From Planctomycetota bacterium (lineage in GTDB: Bacteria; Planctomycetota; PLA2; JAEUHO01): 64,000 bases of DNA. The notes under the pieces were generated by a model. It was not told where the DNA came from. It did no database searches and saw only the letters and a program-made list of their open reading frames with translations. The stretch's first letter is position 1; each line of letters starts with the position of its first letter. Shown piece after piece: positions 1 through 8,662 of the stretch. Both the position numbers and the translations under genes were made by a program. The stretch spans positions 1-64,000 of the forward strand of contig JANQJW010000055.1 in assembly GCA_028281445.1 (NCBI GenBank), written 5' to 3'.

Positions 1-15
1 GCGATCTCGGGACGC

Positions 16-2172
16 GTGGGCGTGGACGCCGCCCGGCAAGCCGCCGCCGAAGCGCCGCCGCCTCGCCGACGCATAGAGACACGACGCACGGGGGCGCGAC
101 GTAGGTGCCAGGCCGCAATCGCGCGGCTGTGGCGGCCCGCCGCCGTGCTCCTCATCCTGATCGGTCCGCTGCTGGCCTTCCTCACCTACCGGGCCGCCGA
201 CTCGTGGGAGCAGGGCCGCAGACAAGCCGGCTTCGAAGAAGCGCTCTCGGAACGGGCGAATGTCATCTCGCAGCAGATCTCCGCCTTCGAAGAGGTGCTG
301 CATGCGTGCCAGGGTCTCTTCGATGCATCCGAGGAGGTGACGCGGGAGGAATTCGCGACGTTCACACGGCAGGCACGGGCACGCCATCCGTGCATCCGCA
401 CGATCGCCTGGGTGCCGCGTCTGCCGGGCGAGGCGCGTCCGCGCTACCCCGTGCTGTACCTCGAACCGCTCAAGGGCAACGAGCCGCTGATCGGTGTGAA
501 CCTGCGTGGCCGCGCACGCGTCCGGCGGACGATCGAGCGGGCGCTCGACAGCGGCAAGGTTGCCCTGTCCGACCCGATCGAACCGGTCAGCGTCGAACAG
601 CGAGCCGCAGAGGCGATCCTCGCGCTCGGTGTCTACGCACACGAGGACAGCGAAGCCGCCGAGGAAGGCGACTCCCTTGGCGTCGTACTGCTGCGCTTCG
701 AGTACGGAGACCTCGCCTACCACGCGGAGCACGTGACCGGCGGGAGTTCACCCGCCATGGGCCTGAGCATCGTGGACCCGCACGCCGACGGGCGCTCGAT
801 GGTCGTTGCGGCGGCAACAACAGGCAACGCCGAATCCGGCGTTTCCGCCACGGAAGAGCTGCGCATCGCCGGACAGACATGGCGCCTGCAAGCGGTGCCG
901 ACAGCGCTCTTCCTGTCGGCGCACGAGACGATCAACGCACTGCTGGTCGCGCTCGCGGTCTTCTTCGTCTGGGAGCTCTTCGCGGGCTTCCTCCTCTCGT
1001 TCGGTCACGCCTCCCGCTCGCATGCGTTGCGCCGCCAAGGGCGAATGGTCAACCGCGTCCTTCAGAGCCTGGGCGAAGGCGTGATCGTGGCGGGTCGCGA
1101 TGGTGCCGTCCAACTGGCCAACGGCACGGCACTCGACCTGATCGGCGATGACGCACGCGGACTCTCGGGCAGGCAATTCGCCGAGCGGCTCCGCTTCGAA
1201 GACGGCGAGGGACGCGTACCCGCGGAGGTCGGGGCGCGACCGCTCGACCGCGCCGTGGCCGGGCGCATCATCGACCAGGAGGAGTGTCTGGTCCGGACGC
1301 CCGCGGCGCCGGACGGCACGTGGGTCAGCGTGAGCGGACGGCCGCTGCGCGGCGAGACCGGCGAGATCCGCGGCGGCGTGCTGGTGCTGCGCGACGTCAA
1401 CGCGAAGCGGGCCTCGGAGAGACGTCTCCACGAGCGCCAGATGGAAATGGAGCTGGCCGCGTCCGTGCAGCAGAGCCTGTATCCGTGTTCGCCCCCGAAC
1501 GTGGCCGGACTCGATGTCGCGGGCGCGGTCTACCCCGCCGACGAGACGTGCGGCGACTACTACGACTTCATCCCGTTGCCCGACGGCTCGCTGTGCCTGG
1601 CCGTCGGCGACGTTAGCGGGCACGGCCTGGGGCCGGCGCTCGTCATGGCGGAGACGCGCGCATACGTGCGCTCGCTCGCCGCCACGGGAACCGCGCCGCA
1701 GACGACCCTCGCTCGCAGCAACGCGATGCTCGCTCACGACCTCGTGGACGGGCTCTTCGTCACGATGCTGTTGCTCGATGTGAATCCGTTCACGCGCGCG
1801 CTGTCCTGGGCGAGCGCCGGCCACACGCCGGGGCTGCTGCTCGACGGCGAGGGCAAGCTCAAGGCCGAGCTCATCCGCACAGGTCGGCCCCTCGGCATGT
1901 TCGACGACAGCACGTACGAGACGCGCAACAGCATCGTGTTCGAGGACGGCGACGTTCTCGTGCTGATGACCGACGGCGCGACGGAAGCCGTCTCCCCCGA
2001 CGGCGAGCTGTTCGAGGAGGCCGGCGTGATGGAGGTCGTGCGGCGCCACCGCGACCTGCCCGCCGCCGAGATCCTGGACCGCGTCTACGAGTCGATCCGA
2101 GAGTTCTCGGCCGGCCTCTCGAGCCGCGACGATGTCACGTTGCTGGTCTGCAAGGCGGATGCAGCCACGTAG
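16..2172 (+). CDS. CHASE-PAS-SpoIIE membrane sensor phosphatase
   Basis: Probable membrane sensor whose output is a PP2C-type serine phosphatase of the SpoIIE/RsbU class, which normally dephosphorylates an anti-anti-sigma (STAS) protein. An Arg-rich N-terminus precedes TM1 (about residues 43-62). A periplasmic region at 75-290 looks like a CHASE ligand-binding domain, TM2 is at 305-331, a PAS domain at 344-460 and the phosphatase at 478-715. Visible phosphatase motifs are GDYYDF, GDVSGHG, MTDGATEA and DDVTLLV, which carry the usual acidic metal ligands. A GTG at 16 is used, but the frame stays open to the left edge, so the true start may lie outside the window. It converges head-on with the next gene, the stop codons abutting as TAGCTA. 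A candidate STAS substrate lies at 11.7 kb. No anti-sigma kinase is visible. Confidence 0.9.
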   Translation: MGVDAARQAAAEAPPPRRRIETRRTGARRRCQAAIARLWRPAAVLLILIGPLLAFLTYRAADSWEQGRRQAGFEEALSERANVISQQISAFEEVLHACQGLFDASEEVTREEFATFTRQARARHPCIRTIAWVPRLPGEARPRYPVLYLEPLKGNEPLIGVNLRGRARVRRTIERALDSGKVALSDPIEPVSVEQRAAEAILALGVYAHEDSEAAEEGDSLGVVLLRFEYGDLAYHAEHVTGGSSPAMGLSIVDPHADGRSMVVAAATTGNAESGVSATEELRIAGQTWRLQAVPTALFLSAHETINALLVALAVFFVWELFAGFLLSFGHASRSHALRRQGRMVNRVLQSLGEGVIVAGRDGAVQLANGTALDLIGDDARGLSGRQFAERLRFEDGEGRVPAEVGARPLDRAVAGRIIDQEECLVRTPAAPDGTWVSVSGRPLRGETGEIRGGVLVLRDVNAKRASERRLHERQMEMELAASVQQSLYPCSPPNVAGLDVAGAVYPADETCGDYYDFIPLPDGSLCLAVGDVSGHGLGPALVMAETRAYVRSLAATGTAPQTTLARSNAMLAHDLVDGLFVTMLLLDVNPFTRALSWASAGHTPGLLLDGEGKLKAELIRTGRPLGMFDDSTYETRNSIVFEDGDVLVLMTDGATEAVSPDGELFEEAGVMEVVRRHRDLPAAEILDRVYESIREFSAGLSSRDDVTLLVCKADAAT

Positions 2173-4773
2173 CTACTTGCCGTTCTTCTCGATCTCCTCG
2201 GCAAACTTGCGCCAGTACTCCTTGCGCTGTTCACGCTTCTCGATGATCGAGAGCGTCTGCAGCACGGCGTGCTGGACCGCGGCGTCGGGATCGTCGACAG
2301 CGCGGGCCAGCGCCTTGATCGCCGTCTTGTCGTAGAGGTGGACCATCTGATTGGCGACTGCGAGGCGAACCGACCCACTCTTGTGGCCCAGCGCTTCGAC
2401 GAGCAAGGGAATGTCGGTGCGCCGCGGACTCGCCCTGAGAACGTGAAGCCCACGCGTCACGGCGCTCGCGTCTTCGCTGGCGAGCAGGCGACGCACGAGA
2501 TCGGCCCGACGCGAGGCCGGGCCCTCGGTGAACCACGCGCCGACCGCCTCGGCGAGCTCTCCGTCCGGCCGCAGCGCCAGGACGAAGGCGTCATAGACCG
2601 CCTCCGTCCGGGGCAACACCTCGAGCATCTCCACGGCCCGATCCACGTCCTTGGGCTTGGCGAGGTCGAAGACCCTCCGTACATCGTCGAGCGTCGGATG
2701 GCGCAGGCGTCGAAGCAGCATGAGCGTGAGCTCGGGCCCAATGCCGGACTCGTACAGGCGCTTCTGGATGAAGCGCGTGCCGGGCTCGCGTCCCATGTCC
2801 GCAACCACGTTCACATCGAGGAAGTTCACCACGCCCGCGATGCGCTGCTCGGTGGTCCACGCATCCCAGGCGGCGTCCAGTAATCCGACGACGTGACTGA
2901 TGTTGGAGTCCGTGTCCTTCCAGCCCTTGGGCAGCATGGCCCAGATGTCCTCGGTGACCTTCTGAGGCTCGGCCTGCGCAACGCGCAATAGCATGTCGCG
3001 CGTTCGATCCGCGGCCAGGAGGTGGTGGAACACGACCGAGAAGTCGCGCCCAAGCCGCGTCTTGATTCGGGTCTTCTTCCCACGGATGGTGTTCGTGAAC
3101 CCGGTCAGTCCACGGCTTCCGTGTGTGTCCGCGGCTTGCACGAGCAGCGTCAGCGATGCCTCGTCCCAGTCGAGATCCTCGATCGGAAAGACGTTGCGGC
3201 CGAGCCCGGAGAACATCTCCTTCGCAAGGCCGGCGCGGCGCTCCGGGTCCTCCATCGCCGCCATGAGCGAGGGGACGCCTGTTTCGATGTGCTTCGCGGC
3301 CAGGGCAATGGCCTCTTCGCGGACGCGATCGGTTGCCGCGTGCGACGCCCAGCGCGTCAACGTGCGCACGATGTCCGGCCCACCGCCGGTGAGCTGCCAC
3401 CACCACGAGACCACGTGGCGCAGGTGTTGGCTGGCCGCCTTCTCGATGCCGTGCGCGACGACGAGTCGCGGCGCGTCCGGCCTGCCGCCGAACTTGGACC
3501 GGTCGCGGAGCGCCGACTCGTCCCCGGCGTGCGGTGCCTGCGTCAACAGCGCATGCTCCGCCGCCTTCCTGGCAAGTGTCAGGTCTTCGTCCGGAGACAC
3601 GTGGCGGAGTGCACCGAGCATGGCTTGCCAGGCCCGCAAGCGCTCCTCGCTCGGCGCGGGGTCGGACAACACGGCCTTGGCTGCCAACCGCCACACGCCG
3701 GGCATGGGCGCCTTGAACTCCCCGATGAACCGCCAGACGTCCCTTCGCAACGACGCCGAGTCGCTCTCGAGCCAGGGGACGACATCCTCGACCGTCATCC
3801 CTGTCGGAACCTCGTGCTCCAGACGATGAAGCAGTACGCGCGCGACATGGTGCCGCACGTTCTCGTGGACCGTGGCGTCGAGCACCATCGCGCGCAGGCG
3901 TGCATGGGTCGCGTCCGAAGGCGAGGTCGCGTAGATGGCATTGAGCCATGCGACAGCGGCTGTATTCACGGCTTCCTGCTCGGCAGCCAGCATCGCGAGC
4001 AGCCCGTCATGGCCATCGAGGGCCCCGCGGATCCAACGAGCGCGCGCAGCTGCCGGACCATCGTGCTCCCCCGCGAGCTCGCGCTTCAACGACTCGCGCT
4101 GCGCGGCATCGAGTTGCATGAACATCCGGTAGCTGCGCCAGTCGTCCGCCCAGCGGCGGGTCCTCAGGAGTGCGTCTGCGGGTGGTAGGGCTTCGAGCTG
4201 GGTCAGGAGCAGGACGACGTGTTCTCGGAGCGCGGGATTGGCCGACGTCGCATGCGCGCGAAGCGCCGGGACGGCGGGTTCGCCGATCGTGAGAAGCTCG
4301 TTCTCCGCCGCGTTCTGCTCCTTCTGGTGAGCGAGCTTGAGAACGAGGTCGACGATCTTCGACTGGAACGCCGGACTGTACTGGTAGCGCTTGTACCACT
4401 CGCTGAACGACGTACGCAGGTCCTCGGCCGTCCACTCCTCGAGCCGTGCCTGCGCCTTGGCAAGCAGTTCCTTCTGGTCGCCGAACTCACGAGATAGACG
4501 CTCGAGCGCCTTGACGCCCTCCTGGACGCGCCCCATGCGTTGGAGCACGACCCCCATGCGATAGAGAGCGCGCGCCCGAACGGCCTTGCTGCCCTTGGCG
4601 ACGAGTGCTTTCTCGTAGCCGGCGAGCGCCTTGTCGAGCGCCCCGGCGCCGGTCTCCTGCCACCAGGCCTCGCGGAAGAGCTGAGCGGCAGGTGTGTCCT
4701 CGGTCTCGTCGCCGGCGAACGCGGGCGCGGCGATCACGATCAGGATGAGTAGAGCGAGAGGAAGTCGAGCCAT
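2173..4773 (-). CDS. Secreted TPR/HEAT-like repeat protein
   Basis: An 866-residue exported helical-repeat protein of unknown specific role. The chosen ATG at 4773 begins a clean signal peptide (MARLPLALLILIVIAAPAFA) and has GGAGG six bases upstream. The frame opens further upstream to 4908, but that extra part translates a palindromic repeat, so it is unlikely to be coding. Residues 30-100 contain TPR-like helices (a YEKAL helix, then ALYRMG and GRVQEGVKAL). The remainder is long alpha-helical sequence with HEAT-like pairs, clearest near the C-terminus (LLVEALGHKSGSVRLAVAN, then ALARAVDDPDAAVQHAVLQ). No catalytic motif is recognised. Such proteins are usually periplasmic scaffolds, which is an inference here. 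It shares no operon partner, and the next same-strand gene starts 3' of two repeat units. Confidence 0.75.
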   Translation of the reverse strand: MARLPLALLILIVIAAPAFAGDETEDTPAAQLFREAWWQETGAGALDKALAGYEKALVAKGSKAVRARALYRMGVVLQRMGRVQEGVKALERLSREFGDQKELLAKAQARLEEWTAEDLRTSFSEWYKRYQYSPAFQSKIVDLVLKLAHQKEQNAAENELLTIGEPAVPALRAHATSANPALREHVVLLLTQLEALPPADALLRTRRWADDWRSYRMFMQLDAAQRESLKRELAGEHDGPAAARARWIRGALDGHDGLLAMLAAEQEAVNTAAVAWLNAIYATSPSDATHARLRAMVLDATVHENVRHHVARVLLHRLEHEVPTGMTVEDVVPWLESDSASLRRDVWRFIGEFKAPMPGVWRLAAKAVLSDPAPSEERLRAWQAMLGALRHVSPDEDLTLARKAAEHALLTQAPHAGDESALRDRSKFGGRPDAPRLVVAHGIEKAASQHLRHVVSWWWQLTGGGPDIVRTLTRWASHAATDRVREEAIALAAKHIETGVPSLMAAMEDPERRAGLAKEMFSGLGRNVFPIEDLDWDEASLTLLVQAADTHGSRGLTGFTNTIRGKKTRIKTRLGRDFSVVFHHLLAADRTRDMLLRVAQAEPQKVTEDIWAMLPKGWKDTDSNISHVVGLLDAAWDAWTTEQRIAGVVNFLDVNVVADMGREPGTRFIQKRLYESGIGPELTLMLLRRLRHPTLDDVRRVFDLAKPKDVDRAVEMLEVLPRTEAVYDAFVLALRPDGELAEAVGAWFTEGPASRRADLVRRLLASEDASAVTRGLHVLRASPRRTDIPLLVEALGHKSGSVRLAVANQMVHLYDKTAIKALARAVDDPDAAVQHAVLQTLSIIEKREQRKEYWRKFAEEIEKNGK

Positions 4774-4779
4774 CGGATG

Positions 4780-4784
4780 CCTCC
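4780..4784 (-). promoter_or_regulatory. Shine-Dalgarno fixing the HEAT-like gene start
   Basis: On the minus strand GGAGG lies six bases before the ATG at 4773. It supports that start over the longer open frame reaching into the palindromic repeat. Confidence 0.6.
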
Positions 4785-4853
4785 AGGTGCATGGAGGATC
4801 GACTGCCATCGGGCCGCAAATGCTAGAGCGGCGTAAGGAACCCGGATACTCGC

Positions 4854-4934
4854 GGGAGGGCACAAGGCCCTCCCCTACATGAAGCTCCGTGGGCCTATGC
4901 AAGGACATGTAGGGACGGGCCTTGTGCCCGTCCT
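4854..4934. repeat. Palindromic repeat pair (family A, units 1-2)
   Basis: Two short hairpins in opposite orientation at 4854-4878 and 4909-4934. The first reads GGGAGGGC-ACAAG-GCCCTCCC followed by CTAC. The second reads GTAGGGACGGGC-CTTGT-GCCCGTCC. The loop (ACAAG or its complement CTTGT) and the outer GTAGGG are shared with other copies, while the stem bases differ in a compensating way. The right edge meets the stop codon of the PhzF-family gene at 4934-4936. Confidence 0.85.
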
Positions 4935-5737
4935 CAGATCACCAACTCCCCACGGATCACCAGCACGCCCTGCCCCGCGATCTCTACACGCGCCCCCTTG
5001 GCCTCACAACGCAACACCCCGCCGCGGTTCGAGATCTGGCGCGCGTCGAGCCGGCTCTTGCCGAGCGCGTTGGCCCAGTGCGGCGTCAGGGTGCAGTGGG
5101 CCGAACCCGTGACCGGGTCCTCCGGAACGCCGACACGCGGCGCGAAGTAGCGCGAAACGAAGTCGCAGTCGTCCCCCGGCGCCGTCGCAATCACACTGTG
5201 CTCGAGCTCGAGGAGCGCGTTCATGTCAGGAGCCAGCTCCGCCACCTGGTCCTCGCTCTCGAGCACGGCCAGCAGGTTGTGCTCCGACTCGAAGAGCGCC
5301 CGCGGCGCGACGCCGACCCCGCGCACGAGCGACTCGGGTACCTGCGACACGGCAACGCCCGGTCGCGCCGGAAAGTCGAGCACGATCCAATCGCCGTCGC
5401 GCTTCACAACGAGCGGACCGCTCTTCGTGTGGAAGGTCACCTCCGTCATGTCGGGATCGACCTCGTGAAACAGCACGTAGGCCGAGGCCAGCGTGGCGTG
5501 TCCGCAGAGATCGACCTCGGTCAGAGGCGTGAACCAGCGCAGCTCCCAGTCGTCGCCGTCTTCGCCCTGTGGGACGACGAATGCCGTCTCGCTCAGGTTG
5601 TTCTCTGCGGCGACGGCCTGCATGAAGCCGTCGGGCAGCCACTGCTCGTAGAGGCAGACAGCGGCCGGGTTGCCGCGAAACGCCTGGTCGGCGAACGCAT
5701 CGACCTGGTAGAGGGGAACTGTCGTGTTCTCAGACAT
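4934..5737 (-). CDS. PhzF-family epimerase/isomerase
   Basis: A 267-residue protein of the PhzF (diaminopimelate-epimerase-like fold) family. Members isomerise or epimerise small carboxylate metabolites, and most have no known substrate. Visible family motifs are AFRGNPAAV near residue 17, NLSETAF with the catalytic-type Glu near 45, DLCGHATLAS near 73 and GVPEDPVTGSAHCTL near 220. Length is normal for the family. The ATG at 5737 is chosen because the protein then begins directly with the conserved N-terminal strand, while upstream sequence in this frame overlaps the preceding gene. It lies 11 bases after the HEAT-cyclophilin gene, so the two are probably cotranscribed. No phenazine genes are present, so a phenazine role is not supported. 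Confidence 0.93.
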   Translation of the reverse strand: MSENTTVPLYQVDAFADQAFRGNPAAVCLYEQWLPDGFMQAVAAENNLSETAFVVPQGEDGDDWELRWFTPLTEVDLCGHATLASAYVLFHEVDPDMTEVTFHTKSGPLVVKRDGDWIVLDFPARPGVAVSQVPESLVRGVGVAPRALFESEHNLLAVLESEDQVAELAPDMNALLELEHSVIATAPGDDCDFVSRYFAPRVGVPEDPVTGSAHCTLTPHWANALGKSRLDARQISNRGGVLRCEAKGARVEIAGQGVLVIRGELVI

Positions 5738-5748
5738 GACGACCCACG

Positions 5749-7932
5749 CTACTTGTCCTTGCGGATCACGCGCGCGCTCTTGATCAGATCGCCCACACGG
5801 ATCTTGTCGACGGTCGCCATGCCGCTCGTGACGTTGGCGTAGACGGTGTAGCGCTCGTCCAGCGGGTGATAGGTGGTGTGCATCACGAAGATCTGCGCAC
5901 CGCCGTCGTCCTTCACGCTCTTGGGCATGCCCAGAGCGCCGCGCACGTAGGGGTTGGGACTCAGCTCGTCCGGCAGCGTCCAGCCGCCGTTTCCGGCGCC
6001 GTGGCCATGCGGGTCGCCGCCCTGGATCACGAAGTTGGGCACGACGCGGTGCCAGCGGGTGTCCGCGTAGATTCCGTTGCGCACCCCGTTGAGCAGGCTC
6101 ACGCAATGAACCGGCGCGGTGTGCGGGTCGAGCTTCACGACGAACGTACCGGCCGTGGTCTCGAACGCGATCAGCGGATCCGTGCGTGCGATCCAGTCGG
6201 CGATCTGCAAGATCTCCTTCTCGTTCAGCCACTCGCTGTCCCCGGCGGGGTCCACACCCGGCCAGGGCTCGCTCGCGCGCGGCACGCCCTTCCAGCCGTT
6301 GGCGGCCTTGGCATCGAACGTGGGCACGTCCTCGAGCTCGAGCTTCTTCGCCGCATCGCGTGCGGACCGGCGCACCCACGGCGACTCGTCGTCGGTCATG
6401 TGCTTGGTGACCGCGGCCTTCATCGCCTTGGCGATCTCGGGCGGACACGCCTCGTCCTTGGCGAGCCCGGCGAACGCGCCCATCAAGGCCATCCGGATCT
6501 CCTCGTGCGGCGGACCGAACGGGGACTTCTCCAACAGCCCCAGCAGCGTCTTGCCGTGCGCGTGGATCTTGTTCTTCCCGACCAGCGAGACCGCCGAGCC
6601 GATCACGAACGGCCGCTCGTCGCGGTCGATCGCGTAGCCGCCGTTGAGGTAGCCCATGAGCCACTCTTCGAGCTTGGCGTGCTGCTTGCCCTCCAACGCG
6701 CCAAGAATCGTCATCCACACGGCCGCGTGCAGCTCGGTGCGCTGGGACGCACCGGGATCCGCCCACGCCAGCAACTCGTCCATCGCCTCGGGGCGCTTGG
6801 ACACCAGGAGCGCCTGCGCATCTGTCATCTGGCGCACGACCCGATCGGACGGACGGTCGTCGCGCTTGACGAGTGCCTTGTACGCGTCTTCCTTGCCGAC
6901 GCGCACCAGCTCGATGGCGAGGACCTCGCGCATGCGTGCGTCCGGCTCCTCCGTGAACCGCTTCTCGAGCGCTGCGATCGCAGCAGGGCTGGCGTGCTTG
7001 CCAAGCGCGTCGGCCGCGAGATGGCGCGTCTTCGGGTCCGCGTGGTTCAACGCCTGGATGAGCGCCGCGTCTATCGCTGCGCCTTGTCGCCGGGTGTAGA
7101 TACGCCAGATCGCGTCCTGGATGACCCGCGGATCCGGATCGTTGACGAGTGTGTAGATCGACGCGAACGGCCCGTCGGGCTTCGGGTACGGCGGCAGCAA
7201 GGAACCGAGCACGCGGATGCCGCCCATCCGCCGGTTCGCGTCCGGTGACTTCAGGTGATCCAGGAAAGCCTTCGCGATCTCCGGTTCGCCAGCCCAGTCC
7301 TCGGGCTTCTCCTGCTTGCCCCGCCACGCACCGGCCATGAGCCAGCACGCATAGTCAGCCGCCGCGGCAAGGTCGGCGTCGTCGCTCGAAGCCAGTCGGC
7401 TTGCGCCTTCCAGGATCTCCCGATCGGCTGCACGCCCGCGTCCCAGCCCGATCAACGCCGCCGCTGCCACGTGTCCACCCAGGCGCAGGTGCGGCGTGAG
7501 CGTGGGCGCCAAGTCTTCCGCACCGGTCCATCCGAGCGAACGCGCGGCCTGGCAGACGTAGCCGAGCCGGCCTTCCTTGCCGTGATCGTCGAGGTGCATC
7601 TTGAGCGGCTCGATCAGCTCCTTCGAACGGATGATCCCTCCGGCCCAGAGCATCAGGCGCAGATCCGGATCGTCGTACTTGGCGGTGTTGAGCATGTCGC
7701 GCAACATGCCGGGCCCCGTACCGTCGTCGCCGATCCGGCCGAGCGCGCGGATCGCGAGCTGGCGCGCGAGCGAACCGGGTTCCATCTTCAGGAAGCGGCT
7801 CAGGTCCGCGGCATCGCGGCGCATCTCGGCGCGCAGGATTTCCGCGCGGTCATCGAGCGGTACGGGCGGTTCCGCCCCCACGGATGCCACGAACAACAAC
7901 AACGCCAGACCGGTCAACACGACACGCCGCAT
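5749..7932 (-). CDS. HEAT-repeat protein with C-terminal cyclophilin domain
   Basis: An exported fusion. It has a signal peptide (MRRVVLTGLALLLFVASVGA), then about 500 residues of HEAT-type helical repeats, then a cyclophilin-type peptidyl-prolyl cis-trans isomerase domain at roughly residues 575-727. In the latter, FETTAGTFVVKLDP, WHRVVPNFVIQGGDP and AQIFVMHT follow the cyclophilin pattern (the family FxxxF/R and QGGD block, and the QFF-like strand as QIF). The start is the ATG at 7932, with GGAGG five bases before it. A GTG two codons upstream overlaps that Shine-Dalgarno and is less likely. The HEAT part may hold client proteins in the periplasm while the isomerase acts on prolines, which is an inference. 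The PhzF-family gene follows after 11 bases. Confidence 0.9.
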   Translation of the reverse strand: MRRVVLTGLALLLFVASVGAEPPVPLDDRAEILRAEMRRDAADLSRFLKMEPGSLARQLAIRALGRIGDDGTGPGMLRDMLNTAKYDDPDLRLMLWAGGIIRSKELIEPLKMHLDDHGKEGRLGYVCQAARSLGWTGAEDLAPTLTPHLRLGGHVAAAALIGLGRGRAADREILEGASRLASSDDADLAAAADYACWLMAGAWRGKQEKPEDWAGEPEIAKAFLDHLKSPDANRRMGGIRVLGSLLPPYPKPDGPFASIYTLVNDPDPRVIQDAIWRIYTRRQGAAIDAALIQALNHADPKTRHLAADALGKHASPAAIAALEKRFTEEPDARMREVLAIELVRVGKEDAYKALVKRDDRPSDRVVRQMTDAQALLVSKRPEAMDELLAWADPGASQRTELHAAVWMTILGALEGKQHAKLEEWLMGYLNGGYAIDRDERPFVIGSAVSLVGKNKIHAHGKTLLGLLEKSPFGPPHEEIRMALMGAFAGLAKDEACPPEIAKAMKAAVTKHMTDDESPWVRRSARDAAKKLELEDVPTFDAKAANGWKGVPRASEPWPGVDPAGDSEWLNEKEILQIADWIARTDPLIAFETTAGTFVVKLDPHTAPVHCVSLLNGVRNGIYADTRWHRVVPNFVIQGGDPHGHGAGNGGWTLPDELSPNPYVRGALGMPKSVKDDGGAQIFVMHTTYHPLDERYTVYANVTSGMATVDKIRVGDLIKSARVIRKDK

Positions 7933-7937
7933 GCGCA

Positions 7938-7942
7938 CCTCC
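7938..7942 (-). promoter_or_regulatory. Shine-Dalgarno deciding the HEAT-cyclophilin start
   Basis: GGAGG on the minus strand is five bases from the ATG at 7932. It overlaps the alternative GTG at 7938, which argues against that GTG. Confidence 0.6.
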
Positions 7943-7975
7943 GGCAGGGGATCGTAGCGAAGATCGCCCGTTGCG

Positions 7976-8662
7976 TCAGACCTCGAACCGGTAGCCCACG
8001 CCCGGCACGGTCAGGATGTGCTTCGGCTTGGCGCCCTTGGTCTCGATCTTCTTGCGCAAGCTGAGTACGTGAAAGTCCACGGTCCGCGTCGTGGGGTAGC
8101 GGTCGTAGCCCCACACGCGATCCAGCAGCTCGTTGCGCGACACGGCGCGGGAGGGATTGCGCAGGAAGTAGTGCAGCAGCTCGAACTCGAGCCGCGTCAA
8201 CGCGATCTCGCGGCGGCCCTTGCGTAGGGAGCGCGTTCCGAGATCGAGCGCGTACTCGCCGAAGGCCGTGTCGCGGCCGGTGCTGCCCTCGCCCTCGCCG
8301 CGGCGTGCCAGCACAGCGCGGACGCGCGCGAGCAGCTCGCGCAGGTGGAACGGCTTGGTGACGTAGTCGTCCGCGCCGTCCTCGAGGCCTTCGACGCGGT
8401 CTTCCGGCATGCCCCGCGCCGACAGCACGACGAAGCCGCAGCGCGAGCCTGCCTCGCGCGCGTGGCGCATGACGTCGAGCCCTTCGCCGTCCGGCAGGCG
8501 GCGGTCGAGGACGACGAGATCCGGCGCTCCGTCCAGCGCGCGGATCGCGTCGGCGACCGTCTCGGCGGTCGCGACGCGGTAGCCCTCGGACTCCAGCTTC
8601 TCCTTGAGGCCGTCGCGGATCGGCGCCTCGTCCTCGACGAGCAGGATCTTCTCTTCGGGCAT
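7976..8662 (-). CDS. OmpR/PhoB-family response regulator
   Basis: A 228-residue two-component response regulator. The receiver domain (residues 1-120) shows KILLVEDEAPIRDG with the acidic pair, the phospho-acceptor Asp in LVVLDRRLPDG near residue 54, the Ser switch in VVLSARG, and the Lys in VTKPFHLREL. A winged-helix DNA-binding domain occupies 130-228 (LTRLEFELLHYFLRNP, NELLDRVWGY, RTVDFHVLSLRKKI). The start is the ATG whose last base is shared with the stop of the upstream kinase gene (ATGA at 8661-8664 read on the minus strand), so translation is coupled. It presumably receives phosphate from that kinase. Target promoters cannot be told from the sequence. Confidence 0.95.
   Translation of the reverse strand: MPEEKILLVEDEAPIRDGLKEKLESEGYRVATAETVADAIRALDGAPDLVVLDRRLPDGEGLDVMRHAREAGSRCGFVVLSARGMPEDRVEGLEDGADDYVTKPFHLRELLARVRAVLARRGEGEGSTGRDTAFGEYALDLGTRSLRKGRREIALTRLEFELLHYFLRNPSRAVSRNELLDRVWGYDRYPTTRTVDFHVLSLRKKIETKGAKPKHILTVPGVGYRFEV

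Noticed and set aside
748..2049. A 433-codon minus-strand open frame
   Set aside because: It is antisense to the CHASE-SpoIIE phosphatase gene, which has a full set of recognised motifs. It has no domain of its own.
4934..5737. Phenazine biosynthesis from the PhzF homologue
   Set aside because: No phzA/B, D, E or G genes are present. PhzF-family enzymes are widespread and mostly unrelated to phenazine.
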